A DNA stretch of 12,609 nt from a candidate division CSSED10-310 bacterium (GCA_016929305.1 JAFGJC010000175.1:1-12609); one strand, 5' to 3'; numbered from the stretch's first letter, positions 1 through 6,462 are shown. Made by a program: numbers and translations. The notes: a model not told the origin generated them from the sequence alone.

Positions 1-1113
1 CGTATGATTCGACTCCCTGTATCTTTCGATAGGATCAAAATGTTCCAGCATTTTATCTGGCTTCTCTGACGAGTCGCTTTCAGATTCATTGCTTCGATCG
101 ATTCTAGATAGATGCTTCTTGAAAATCGAAATTATTTCATCTTCTGTAGGTGGAGCCAGCAATCCGCCATCCCGCGTTCGATGCGCCAAGGCGAGTTCTG
201 CAGACAATAAAACATCCTCCGGCTGGACAATTTTACGCTGAAATAATGCAGCAATTGCCTGGGATGTTCTATTGATAACAATATCCGGCCGCTGACCATC
301 CACTTTTAAATCACTGCAACTTCTGGCAATTGCATAAAGATATGCGTTGTCGGTGATAACATGTGTTAATAAATCTCTGGAATCGACAATAAGATTCTTA
401 AGAAGCTGTATTTCATTTTCGAATATGCCTAGCAGCGCGTCTGCATTTTTGGTAAACATCTGATTCCGTTTTATAATTTCTACACGCAACTCCGGTTCCG
501 TTACAGATTGAACTCTGACACACAACGGAAAACGGTCCAGAATCTGCGGACGAAGTTCACCCTCCTCGGGATTCATTGTTCCCACCAGGATGAATTCTGA
601 AGGGTGCCGAAAAGAAACCCCCTCTCGTTCAATGCTGTTCCAGTGAGATGCAGCCGCATCGAGAATATCGTCGACCAGATGGTCGGGCAACAGGTTGACT
701 TCATCTATGTAGAGTATGTTTCTATTGGCTTCCCCCAGAATACCGGGTTGGATATCCTTGATCCCTTCTTTCAATAGTTTTTCGACGTTGACACTGCCAA
801 TAAGCCGATCTTCGGTAGAACTCAGCGGCAGAGTCACGATGCGAGTCGGATAGCGCGTCACATTGAACTCATTCAGATCCGAACAGAAACAGCAGTGTTT
901 TTGAGGTGTTGACGGATTGCATCGAAATGGACAGTTGGCAACGGCATCATATTCCGGAAGTATGGATTCTACGGAATGTACAATGGTACTCTTGCCGGTT
1001 CCTTTGGGACCGGAAATTAGCAACCCGCCAATATCCGGATCAATTATGTTTGCCAGATATGCGGTTTTTAATCGTTGCTGGCCGACAATCGCTGGAAATG
1101 GAAAACGCTTCAC
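1..1113 (-). CDS. Magnesium-chelatase subunit I-like AAA+ ATPase (BchI/ChlI family), 3' end cut off
   Basis: The frame is open from a GTG at 1113 to the left edge (371 codons, no stop seen). The start is chosen because AGGA lies 6 nt upstream. Visible motifs are Walker A GPKGTGKST (35-43), Walker B ILYIDEVNLL (133-142), the family signature VGTMNPEEGELRPQ (177-190) and an arginine in LDRF (about 194). A cysteine cluster, C61, C65, C74, C75 and C77, sits between Walker A and Walker B, as in many BchI-like ATPases outside photosynthetic lineages. BchI proteins are usually about 340-350 residues. Here the AAA+ part ends near residue 335, and a hydrophilic Ser/Asp/Glu-rich stretch (340-371) follows, which looks like a linker to another domain such as the vWA domain of a BchI-BchD fusion. 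The family couples ATP hydrolysis to metal insertion or protein remodelling. No tetrapyrrole gene is visible here, so the substrate is unknown. Confidence 0.9.
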   Translation of the reverse strand, partial: MKRFPFPAIVGQQRLKTAYLANIIDPDIGGLLISGPKGTGKSTIVHSVESILPEYDAVANCPFRCNPSTPQKHCCFCSDLNEFNVTRYPTRIVTLPLSSTEDRLIGSVNVEKLLKEGIKDIQPGILGEANRNILYIDEVNLLPDHLVDDILDAAASHWNSIEREGVSFRHPSEFILVGTMNPEEGELRPQILDRFPLCVRVQSVTEPELRVEIIKRNQMFTKNADALLGIFENEIQLLKNLIVDSRDLLTHVITDNAYLYAIARSCSDLKVDGQRPDIVINRTSQAIAALFQRKIVQPEDVLLSAELALAHRTRDGGLLAPPTEDEIISIFKKHLSRIDRSNESESDSSEKPDKMLEHFDPIERYRESNHT

Positions 1114-1156
1114 ACCGTTTCCTGTCTTGAAGTCACAACGTTGTTTTCAGCTTGCA

Positions 1157-1185
1157 AGAATAGTTCAATGCGTTAAATCTGTCAA
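1157..1185 (-). promoter_or_regulatory. Sigma-70-like promoter of the BchI-like gene
   Basis: On the minus strand TTGACA (1185-1180, a perfect -35) is followed after exactly 17 bp by TATTCT (1162-1157). The gene starts about 45 nt downstream. Identified by eye from consensus and spacing; no transcription data. Confidence 0.6.
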
Positions 1186-1215
1186 ATTTATCGAAAAGTA
1201 ACTCAATGATTTTTC

Positions 1216-1244
1216 TTGACGTATTGAACGGGTAAACGTATTAG
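1216..1244 (+). promoter_or_regulatory. Sigma-70-like promoter of the hydrolase-methyltransferase unit
   Basis: TTGACG (1216-1221) is followed by a 17-bp spacer and TATTAG (1239-1244), about 42 nt before the ATG at 1286. It faces away from the BchI promoter, so the 172-bp intergenic region carries two divergent promoters. Confidence 0.5.
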
Positions 1245-1285
1245 AAAAAAGTAGCTATAATTTATCTTGAAAGGATTGTAATAAT

Positions 1286-2104
1286 ATGGATCAGAATAAA
1301 TTAATAAACAGAAAAGATACCATTGCGAATGAATCGATACTTCCGGTGACAGATAGTCCTTTCCAGGGAACGATTAAAATTTCGATACTGTATGATAACT
1401 ATCAGGTAGCTTCTGATACTCAAGCAGCATGGGGGTTTTCGTGCCTGGTCGCCGGGTTTTCAAATACATTGATGTTTGATACCGGGGGTGATGGTGAGAT
1501 TTTAGGGAGAAACATGGAGATCATGCACAAACATCGAGTAACATTGGATTCTGTGGTTATATCGCACAATCACTGGGATCATGTTGGTGGATGGCATTAC
1601 GTCCGGTCGCATTTGTCGCCCCATATACTCTATCTTCCATTTGAACCGAATGCAGAACTTAAAAACGAAACGGAATCACATGGTGTTGTGATAAAATATC
1701 ATCAGAACCCGGTAAAAATCTGTGATCACGTTTATCTGTCAGGTACGATAGGCGACGATCCTCCCGAACAGTCATTGATACTGAATACACAGAACGGGCT
1801 TGTTATTATAACTGGGTGTGCGCACCCAGGTATTCTAACAATCATCGATCGGATTAAAACTCTCTTCACATCTGAGATACGACTGATCATCGGTGGATTT
1901 CATCTGAAGAGCTGTCATGAAGAGGAATTGAGAGCTATCGCCACGCAGATGAAGATTAGAGGTGTGCTTGCATGCGGTCCGACACATTGTTCCGGTGATC
2001 TGACTCGCAATATATTTCATGATCAGTTTAAAAATAATTATTTTTCTTTGGGCACGGGAGTTGAATTATGGTTAAGTCCAAACCAACTGTCGATGAATAT
2101 TTAA
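1286..2104 (+). CDS. Metallo-beta-lactamase-fold hydrolase (pterin/RFA-P synthase-like family)
   Basis: This 272-residue protein has the metal-binding HxHxDH signature SHNHWDHVGG (H94, H96, D98, H99). Further metal or active-site motifs are TGCAHPGI (H180), IGGFHL (H206) and GPTHCSGD (H234). The CAHPG and THC-[ST]-G motifs are typical of the MBL subfamily annotated as 7,8-dihydropterin-6-methyl-4-(beta-D-ribofuranosyl)-aminobenzene-5'-phosphate synthase (TM0207/MJ0301-like). In bacteria that name is usually transferred by homology, so the true substrate is open. No signal peptide is evident, so it is probably cytoplasmic. The ATG at 1286 is preceded by AAGGA with a 10-nt gap. The 3' end overlaps the next gene by 37 bp, so the two are very likely co-transcribed and translationally coupled. 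Confidence 0.88.
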   Translation: MDQNKLINRKDTIANESILPVTDSPFQGTIKISILYDNYQVASDTQAAWGFSCLVAGFSNTLMFDTGGDGEILGRNMEIMHKHRVTLDSVVISHNHWDHVGGWHYVRSHLSPHILYLPFEPNAELKNETESHGVVIKYHQNPVKICDHVYLSGTIGDDPPEQSLILNTQNGLVIITGCAHPGILTIIDRIKTLFTSEIRLIIGGFHLKSCHEEELRAIATQMKIRGVLACGPTHCSGDLTRNIFHDQFKNNYFSLGTGVELWLSPNQLSMNI

Positions 2105-2796
2105 AAACATTGAATGGAGGTCGAATTCTGGATGTAGCGACAGGAACCGGCAGCTGTATCAGGTTATTGATGGCTCACTTGAAGTCATATGATTCGTTTA
2201 CCGGAATCGATACGGTATTTAAAGCGGTTGAAACCGCCAGGAAAAATTTTTCGGGAACCAATTATAAATTTGTGCAAATGAATGCCGATGAATTGGCGTT
2301 TCGATACGAAGGTTTTGATACGGTTTCCGTTTGCTATTCCCTTCATCATTTTTCATCACCTCTAACCGTGCTGTTGGAGTTGAAGCGAGCAATAAAACCG
2401 GGAGGTCATCTTTTAGTTTTCGAAATGACAAGGGATGTAACCAGCGAACCGCAACGCATGCATTACCTTGTACATACATTCTGGGCTGAGATCGACCGGC
2501 TTTATGCAGTTCCACATTATGAAACCTATTCGAGCAAACAACTGAAATCGATGATGATGAAACTTGACATGAGTCATATGGATGTCATTCTACAGACAGA
2601 ACATCAGCAGAGTCAGGATCCATTTGATCCCAAAATTATGACATCGATTCTTGAATCAATAGATCAGTGTCTCAACAAAATCAAAGCTCATCCAATGTAT
2701 GCAACCTATAAATCAAAAGGGATAAGTATACGGGATCAAATTGAAAAGAACGGGTTTCTTCCAGCACCGTTATTATTTTTTTGTGCACAAAAATAG
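2068..2796 (+). CDS. Class I SAM-dependent methyltransferase
   Basis: This 242-residue protein begins its Rossmann fold almost at the N-terminus. Motif I is ILDVATGTGS (20-29), followed by an acidic strand end in FTGID, NADEL, the FDTVSVCYSLHHF segment and KPGGHLLVFEM. This is the usual order of a Methyltransf_11/25-type domain, which transfers a methyl group from S-adenosylmethionine. The C-terminal half (about 125-242) is the likely substrate-recognition part and I do not recognise it. The start at 2068 lies inside the preceding hydrolase gene and has GGGAG 7 nt upstream, which supports the 37-bp overlap as real. The pairing suggests that hydrolase and methyltransferase act on related substrates, but the substrate cannot be read from the sequence. 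Confidence 0.88.
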   Translation: MVKSKPTVDEYLKTLNGGRILDVATGTGSCIRLLMAHLKSYDSFTGIDTVFKAVETARKNFSGTNYKFVQMNADELAFRYEGFDTVSVCYSLHHFSSPLTVLLELKRAIKPGGHLLVFEMTRDVTSEPQRMHYLVHTFWAEIDRLYAVPHYETYSSKQLKSMMMKLDMSHMDVILQTEHQQSQDPFDPKIMTSILESIDQCLNKIKAHPMYATYKSKGISIRDQIEKNGFLPAPLLFFCAQK

Positions 2797-2822
2797 GTCT
2801 GCCATAAATACAGCCGGCAGAC
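2789..2822 (-). terminator. Hairpin between convergent genes, probable terminator
   Basis: GTCTGCC (2797-2803) pairs with GGCAGAC (2816-2822) across a 12-nt loop. Read on the minus strand the stem is followed within two bases by ATTTTT, fitting termination of the 277-residue gene that stops at 2847. On the plus strand it starts right after the methyltransferase stop but lacks an immediate T run, so bidirectional use is less certain. Confidence 0.5.
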
Positions 2823-2846
2823 AGACAATGAATTTTTGACAGTGAT

Positions 2847-3680
2847 TTAGGGTTCCACTGTTACAGAAAAGACAATCTGATCATGATCGGTAATGGGATC
2901 GGCAACGGAAGATAGTTTTACTTTCGATGCAACAGCAAGCTTGAGCAGATATGTTCCCGGACGATTACAGGGAAGTATAACCTGAGTAATGCCTTTGCGG
3001 AGTGCCGGACCTTGTAAAATGTCACCTTGGCAAATATCCTGACCGAGAGGATGCCAGTCACCGTTATTGTCTGAAATCCACAAGTGCATGGAGGTTGCCA
3101 TTGATCCATTTCCTTCGTCATACCACACTCCATCATAGTGTGATTGGAACATCAGAAGTGTTCCCAGAGGTACCGTAAGTCCATCCTTAACGGGAAGTTC
3201 TTTTTCTGATTCTCCTCTGTGGAAATTTTTTACGGCACCGTCAACATCCGAAAGCAAGCAACCGCGAGCTGCTGTTAGAATAATCTCGCGAACGCTGTAA
3301 ATAGTCAGTTCACGAGCAACGGGCTCGCTGTGCTCACCGTTTACATTTCTTGCGATAAAAACCAGTTCGATTGTCCCATTCGGGGCATGCTGAGGGATGT
3401 CGAGCGATCCAATATAGAGATCTTTTTCAGGAAGATAATTCAATCGCGCGACCAATAACCAGTGGTTATTGTGCATAAAAAATACACCGACATCCAGACT
3501 ACCAGAATCCGTCTGACCTTGATTGACCCGAGCTGCAAAGTGAACAGGTTCTCCGGCAGTGACATGAGCAGGATGAATGTAGGCCTCGGTAATTACTGGC
3601 ACTACTCCGTCACCGGCTGAAACACTTGAAACACTCATAAAAACCAACATGATCATCCAAATTTGAACCAGTTTTTTCAT
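2847..3680 (-). CDS. Exported protein with Ig-like beta domains, function unknown
   Basis: This 277-residue protein starts with a classical signal peptide: MKK, a hydrophobic core to about residue 17, and a VSA cleavage site near residue 22. The start has a strong AGGAGG (3692-3687) 6 nt upstream. The mature part is rich in predicted beta strands. The first section (about 28-130) has phrases typical of Ig-like or fibronectin-like folds, such as HVTAGEPVHFAARV and APNGTIELVFIARN. A second section (about 135-277) ends in a similar beta-rich unit (RPGTYLLKLAVAS). Two isolated cysteines (about residues 145 and 216 by eye) could form a disulfide. No catalytic motif or membrane anchor is seen. It has its own -24/-12-like promoter and upstream palindromes, so it may be a target of the sigma-54 activator at 5011-6462. 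I do not recognise a named family. Confidence 0.85.
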   Translation of the reverse strand: MKKLVQIWMIMLVFMSVSSVSAGDGVVPVITEAYIHPAHVTAGEPVHFAARVNQGQTDSGSLDVGVFFMHNNHWLLVARLNYLPEKDLYIGSLDIPQHAPNGTIELVFIARNVNGEHSEPVARELTIYSVREIILTAARGCLLSDVDGAVKNFHRGESEKELPVKDGLTVPLGTLLMFQSHYDGVWYDEGNGSMATSMHLWISDNNGDWHPLGQDICQGDILQGPALRKGITQVILPCNRPGTYLLKLAVASKVKLSSVADPITDHDQIVFSVTVEP

Positions 3681-3732
3681 CTGACACCTCCTATCAAGTT
3701 AAATTATTGTAAAAACAGACGCTGATTTGAGA

Positions 3733-3748
3733 ATCAATAAACATGCCA
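3733..3748 (-). promoter_or_regulatory. Sigma-54-like -24/-12 promoter of the 277-residue exported protein gene
   Basis: On the minus strand TGGCATG (3748-3742) is followed, at the spacing required for sigma-54 (GG and -12 G 11 bp apart), by TTGAT (3737-3733). The family consensus is TGGCAC-N5-TTGC; here the last base of -24 is T and the -12 C is A. The predicted start is near 3722, leaving a leader of about 41 nt. The same variant -12 occurs at 4813-4828, which makes chance less likely. Confidence 0.55.
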
Positions 3749-3804
3749 TGTTTTGTATGTTAATTATTTTCCATATAAATCAATAAGATAGATGATGTGA
3801 TACA

Positions 3805-3881
3805 CTTTCAAATCGAAACATGTGCATATGTTCAGTTTCAAAGTGAAACCAATGCAGATGTTTGCTGTTTCCTCATGAAAC
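3805..3881. repeat. Three tandem 15-bp palindromes, candidate enhancer/activator sites
   Basis: The unit is GTTTC-N5-GAAAC. Copies lie at 3805-3819 (first base C instead of G), 3835-3849 and 3867-3881, with cores AAATC, AAAGT and CTCAT. Centres are 30 and 32 bp apart, close to three helical turns, so all sites would face one side of the helix. The sequence between copies is partly conserved too (GCATATGTTCAG against GCAGATGTTTGCTG). They are centred about 90, 120 and 152 bp upstream of the predicted sigma-54 start, the normal enhancer position. Confidence 0.6.
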
Positions 3882-4071
3882 CGTTCATACAGGAATTAAA
3901 GGTAAGACAAGACATGAAACGTCTGAAAATATTATTTTTGTTTCGTAAATGACCGTAAATAGTTCAAACGGATGAATCGGTCTCGTGACTTGGCGAGTTG
4001 CGATTGTTTTAAAAGCGGAGAATCATTTTCGGAATAAGAGTTGCCGATGGGATAGCATTAAGAAATGTATG

Positions 4072-4126
4072 AAAAAAAATAACGGTCCGTTTCCATTGTG
4101 CAGTATACACTTGGAAACGGACCGTT
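4072..4126 (-). terminator. Strong intrinsic terminator of the small acidic-protein gene
   Basis: A perfect 14-bp stem, AACGGTCCGTTTCC (4081-4094) with GGAAACGGACCGTT (4113-4126), encloses an 18-nt loop that can pair further (GTG with CAC). On the minus strand the stem is followed by A and then eight T (4079-4072). It lies 25 bp past the stop codon of the 77-residue gene and separates that unit from the 277-residue gene. Confidence 0.92.
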
Positions 4127-4151
4127 GAATGAAAATAGGCAGAATTCCAGT

Positions 4152-4385
4152 TTATTCCTGGACTACACCTTCTTCTTCAGTCATTTCATCATCTTCCGGC
4201 GCTGCCGACTCATCGTCAAGAACTACTTCATCATCTTGAGCTGGAGCATCTTGATCCGGAGCAACAACTGTCGGAGCGGGATTGGCTTCTGTGGTATCGT
4301 CTGCAAACAGGGTTACCGGCATAATAATGTTCTGCAGAAGCATGACTCCCATTACCAGTAGCATTAGTGTTGATACTTTCTTCAT
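4152..4385 (-). CDS. Small, highly acidic exported protein, function unknown
   Basis: This 77-residue protein has an excellent ribosome binding site, AAAGGAGGT (4398-4390), 4-5 nt before its ATG. A signal peptide covers about residues 1-28 (MKK, a long hydrophobic stretch, cleavage expected after LFA). The predicted mature chain of about 49 residues has 19 Asp/Glu, many Ala/Pro/Val, no Lys or Arg and no Cys, so it should be disordered and strongly negative. That suits ion binding, surface charge or interaction with a basic partner, but no family is recognised. It follows the small OB-like gene after 113 bp, is followed by a strong terminator, and probably belongs to the transcript starting at the -24/-12-like site near 4820. 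The lack of Cys and of any modification enzyme nearby argues against a bacteriocin precursor. Confidence 0.8.
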   Translation of the reverse strand: MKKVSTLMLLVMGVMLLQNIIMPVTLFADDTTEANPAPTVVAPDQDAPAQDDEVVLDDESAAPEDDEMTEEEGVVQE

Positions 4386-4481
4386 TTCAACCTCCTTTAG
4401 GTTAAGCGATTTATTGGGATTCCCCGTTTTGTGTTTTCTCCCGCAGGGAAAACTACAATTTCGTTCTAATTTCCCAATGGT

Positions 4482-4499
4482 GTTCAGTATTTACTGAAC
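4482..4499 (-). other. Hairpin at the stop codon between the two small genes
   Basis: GTTCAGT (4482-4488) and ACTGAAC (4493-4499) form a 7-bp stem with a 4-nt loop, beginning at the stop codon of the upstream small gene. There is no following T run, so it is more likely a 3'-end stabiliser or processing element than a terminator. It could allow the two genes to be expressed at different levels. Confidence 0.4.
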
Positions 4500-4744
4500 T
4501 AGTAACTATCCAAAATTTCATATCTTCTGACGGATATCGTATTTCTTCCTGTATTGTTTTTACGAATGGTTCCAGAGATTTTTACAAGCCTTCTCAACTG
4601 GTGAAGAAGTTCATAACCGATATTGCTAAGTTCAATCAGAAATTCCTGCTCCTCATCCGTAAACAGCATGATCGAAACTGCATTATAATCCTTGTCATAA
4701 TTTACCGGTACGATAATGCCCGTAACGGATGTTTCTGTTTCCAT
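4499..4744 (-). CDS. Small OB-fold-like protein of unknown function
   Basis: The ATG at 4744 (81 residues) is preferred because AAAGGA lies 8 nt upstream. An ATG three codons earlier (4753) would sit directly on the Shine-Dalgarno and is unlikely. The pattern is two N-terminal beta strands (VTGIIVPVNYD and VSIMLFTDEEQEFLIE), a short helix (YELLHQLRR) and a closing pair of strands (VKISGTIRK and NTISVRRYEIL). The 'V-x-I-x-G-T-I' followed by 'ISV..YEIL' arrangement resembles compact OB-type barrels in small proteins of other bacteria. It has no signal peptide, catalytic motif or cysteine. It lies between the sigma-54 activator and the small acidic exported protein, downstream of a -24/-12-like promoter. 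Nucleic-acid or ligand binding is possible but unproven. Confidence 0.72.
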   Translation of the reverse strand: METETSVTGIIVPVNYDKDYNAVSIMLFTDEEQEFLIELSNIGYELLHQLRRLVKISGTIRKNNTGRNTISVRRYEILDSY

Positions 4745-4812
4745 TTGACGCATCCTTTCGATTACTAAGTGTCGTCATCCATCTCCGCAACCATAACGAC
4801 AACGGGAATACT

Positions 4813-4828
4813 ATCAAGAATCGTGCCA
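4813..4828 (-). promoter_or_regulatory. Sigma-54-like -24/-12 promoter of the small-gene pair
   Basis: On the minus strand CTGGCACGATTCTTGATA (4829-4812) contains a perfect -24 half (TGGCACG) and, at the correct distance, TTGA in place of TTGC. The predicted start is near 4802, leaving a leader of about 57 nt before the ATG at 4744. It shares 13 of 16 positions with the element at 3733-3748. No copy of the GTTTC-N5-GAAAC palindrome is seen upstream of it. Confidence 0.6.
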
Positions 4829-4995
4829 GATTGTAACCTATTGAATAATAAGGATATGTTTGAATTGAATTCTCCAATAACGGAACTGGAATTTCCGATA
4901 TTTTTTTTAGGGGTGTGTGCGGGGAGTGAAGAAGGGCTTTCGGGGTTGAATTCGTGAGGTTTTGGGGAATTCCAAAGCGGAAGATATAAAATGCG

Positions 4996-5019
4996 AATAA
5001 ATAATTCCGATTATTTATT
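4996..5019. other. AT-rich perfect palindrome over the activator gene's stop codon
   Basis: AATAAATAAT and ATTATTTATT form a perfect 10-bp inverted repeat around TCCG, spanning the stop codon at 5011-5013. The stem is all A/T, so it is a poor terminator. It could still protect a 3' end or bind a protein. Confidence 0.4.
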
Positions 5020-6462
5020 ATAGGAACTATTTGTTCTGATGGTTGATATTTTATTTGATTTGTAGCTGGATTTGTCAAGATGGTGTTTATTGAGGAGTTT
5101 GTTAAGTTGCCTTGGGGTAATACCGGCAACTTTTGCTGAAATCCCGATTTTACCGTTACAGTCGATCAGAACCTGCTTTAGATATTCGCACTCCGAAAAA
5201 TCTGCATATTGGCGCCGCACATCTTTCAGGGGTTGTGTGATATTTACTTTTATGGACGATTCCATCATTTGTGGATTTAAAAACTCAATCGGCAGATTTT
5301 CCGGTCGCAGTGTATTTGTTTTTTCCAGAATATAAGCGCGCTCCACAATATTCTCGAATTCTCGTATATTGCCTGGCCAACTATAGTTCCGGAATGCTTC
5401 AAGAACGAGTTGGTGTGCATTGTGTATCGATTTTGAATGGTACTTATTGAGTTCAGCGAGATAGCCTTCAAGCAGGAGAGGGATATCTTCTCTTCGTTTT
5501 CGTAGAGGGGGTATTTCGATAGGAAAGACATTTAACCGGTAGTATAGATCGTTACGGAATCGATTTTCAGAGATCAGATGCTTCAGATCTTCATTGGATG
5601 CTGCAATGATTCTGACGTCAATTTCGACCGGTATTTCACCTCCAACGCGGTGATATGTTTTATCCTGTAGGACATGGAGAAGCTTCACTTGGGCAGACGG
5701 AGAAATTGTATTTATTTCATCCAGGAATATGGTACCACCATGAGCGATTTCGAATTTCCCGGGTTTTCTTCGTATAGCTCCCGTAAAGGCACCCTTTTCA
5801 TGGCCAAAGAGTTCGCTCTCGATTAATGTTTCAGGAATAGCTCCGCAATGAACGCTGATAAATTGTTTATTCCGGCGGCTGCTGTGCTGATGAATAAGTC
5901 TGGCCAGAACACCTTTTCCCGTGCCGGTTTCACCAGTAAGAAGAACGGTAGCTCTTGTCGGAGCGACAGATTTGATTTTTTTAAAAACATTCTGCATTTC
6001 AGGATTGTTTGTTCGAACAACATGCAATGATTCACTACGCCAAAACCGGTCCCTGAGATATTCCAACTCCGACTTGAACCCAATACTTTTTATAATATTT
6101 CTGACGACAAGATCGATTTCTTCAGATTTTATCGGATATGTCAGATAGTCGGCTGCACCTGATTTTACTGCCATGACAAGCTGTCTGATCTCTTTTTTAT
6201 GAGCCATTACCACAATCTGAATAAATGGAGAATATTGCTGTATCTGAGTAATGACACCTGCATAGTGTGTGTCGGAAATATCACTTTCTGATGGATTAAA
6301 AAAATGGATATCGATGAATGCGATTTCGATGGCTTCTGTTTGGAGTTTATTCCAGCAGGTTTCTGGAGTTCCGGCAATCTCCATTTCAAACTGATCAGAC
6401 AAATAGGAACGTATGACATCAATAGTATCCAAATCGTTTGCAGCCAATAAAAGGCGTTTCAT
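5011..6462 (-). CDS. Sigma-54-dependent transcriptional activator with degenerate receiver domain
   Basis: NtrC-type activator of 483 residues from the ATG at 6462. A TTG 16 codons upstream is less likely because it lies inside the preceding gene. Residues 1-125 form a receiver-like domain: the Asp acceptor D51 remains, but the acidic pair is reduced to Ala-Asn, the conserved Thr is A87 and the invariant Lys is Y109 (LTYP instead of LxKP). The AAA+ domain is complete: Walker A GETGTGKG (177-184), the sigma-54-contacting GAFTGA loop (224-229), Walker B TIFLDE (D248, E249) and arginines in FRNDLYYRL (R303, R309). A Fis-type helix-turn-helix occupies about 427-464, followed by a Ser/Lys-rich tail. 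The gene follows the GGDEF-STAND gene after 7 nt without a clear Shine-Dalgarno, suggesting translational coupling. No histidine kinase is nearby. Likely targets are the -24/-12-like promoters at 4813-4828 and 3733-3748. Confidence 0.93.
   Translation of the reverse strand: MKRLLLAANDLDTIDVIRSYLSDQFEMEIAGTPETCWNKLQTEAIEIAFIDIHFFNPSESDISDTHYAGVITQIQQYSPFIQIVVMAHKKEIRQLVMAVKSGAADYLTYPIKSEEIDLVVRNIIKSIGFKSELEYLRDRFWRSESLHVVRTNNPEMQNVFKKIKSVAPTRATVLLTGETGTGKGVLARLIHQHSSRRNKQFISVHCGAIPETLIESELFGHEKGAFTGAIRRKPGKFEIAHGGTIFLDEINTISPSAQVKLLHVLQDKTYHRVGGEIPVEIDVRIIAASNEDLKHLISENRFRNDLYYRLNVFPIEIPPLRKRREDIPLLLEGYLAELNKYHSKSIHNAHQLVLEAFRNYSWPGNIREFENIVERAYILEKTNTLRPENLPIEFLNPQMMESSIKVNITQPLKDVRRQYADFSECEYLKQVLIDCNGKIGISAKVAGITPRQLNKLLNKHHLDKSSYKSNKISTIRTNSSYNK

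Larger units (their letters stand above)
3681..4151. other. 471-bp regulatory intergenic region
   Basis: No credible gene is seen. The segment next to 3680 holds the Shine-Dalgarno sequence and a -24/-12-like promoter (3733-3748). The stretch 3805-3881 holds three tandem palindromes. The far end (4072-4126) is the terminator of the small acidic-protein gene. Between 3882 and 4071 I find only loose GAAAC (3916-3920) and GTTTC (3940-3944) half-sites. Confidence 0.6.

Noticed and set aside
906..1201. Two plus-strand frames opposite the BchI-like gene
   Set aside because: They are antisense to the conserved Walker A and cysteine region of the ATPase, so they are shadows of a gene with strong family motifs.
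3805..3881. CRISPR-like array
   Set aside because: Only three short units with about 15-bp gaps, the gaps are partly similar to each other, and there are no cas genes. The position fits operator sites instead.
4098..4497. Plus-strand frames opposite the small acidic gene
   Set aside because: They run through the terminator hairpin and antisense to a gene with a signal peptide and a strong Shine-Dalgarno.
4938..4976. Further activator sites (TTTC-N6-GAAT and TTTGG-N6-CCAAA) upstream of the small-gene promoter
   Set aside because: The spacing and arms do not match the GTTTC-N5-GAAAC unit, so these are probably chance inverted repeats.
4996..5019. Intrinsic terminator at the end of the activator gene
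   Set aside because: The stem is entirely A/T and no T run follows it, so its stability would be low.
4695..5129. 144-codon minus-strand reading frame
   Set aside because: It overlaps the 3' end of the activator gene and the start of the small OB-like gene in another frame, has no ribosome binding site, and its product is low-complexity without any recognisable motif.
5997..6041. FleQ-type c-di-GMP binding motif in the activator
   Set aside because: An FWRS tetrad precedes the AAA+ domain, but it is offset by about five residues from the FleQ LFRS position when the AAA+ domains are aligned, so c-di-GMP binding cannot be claimed from it.
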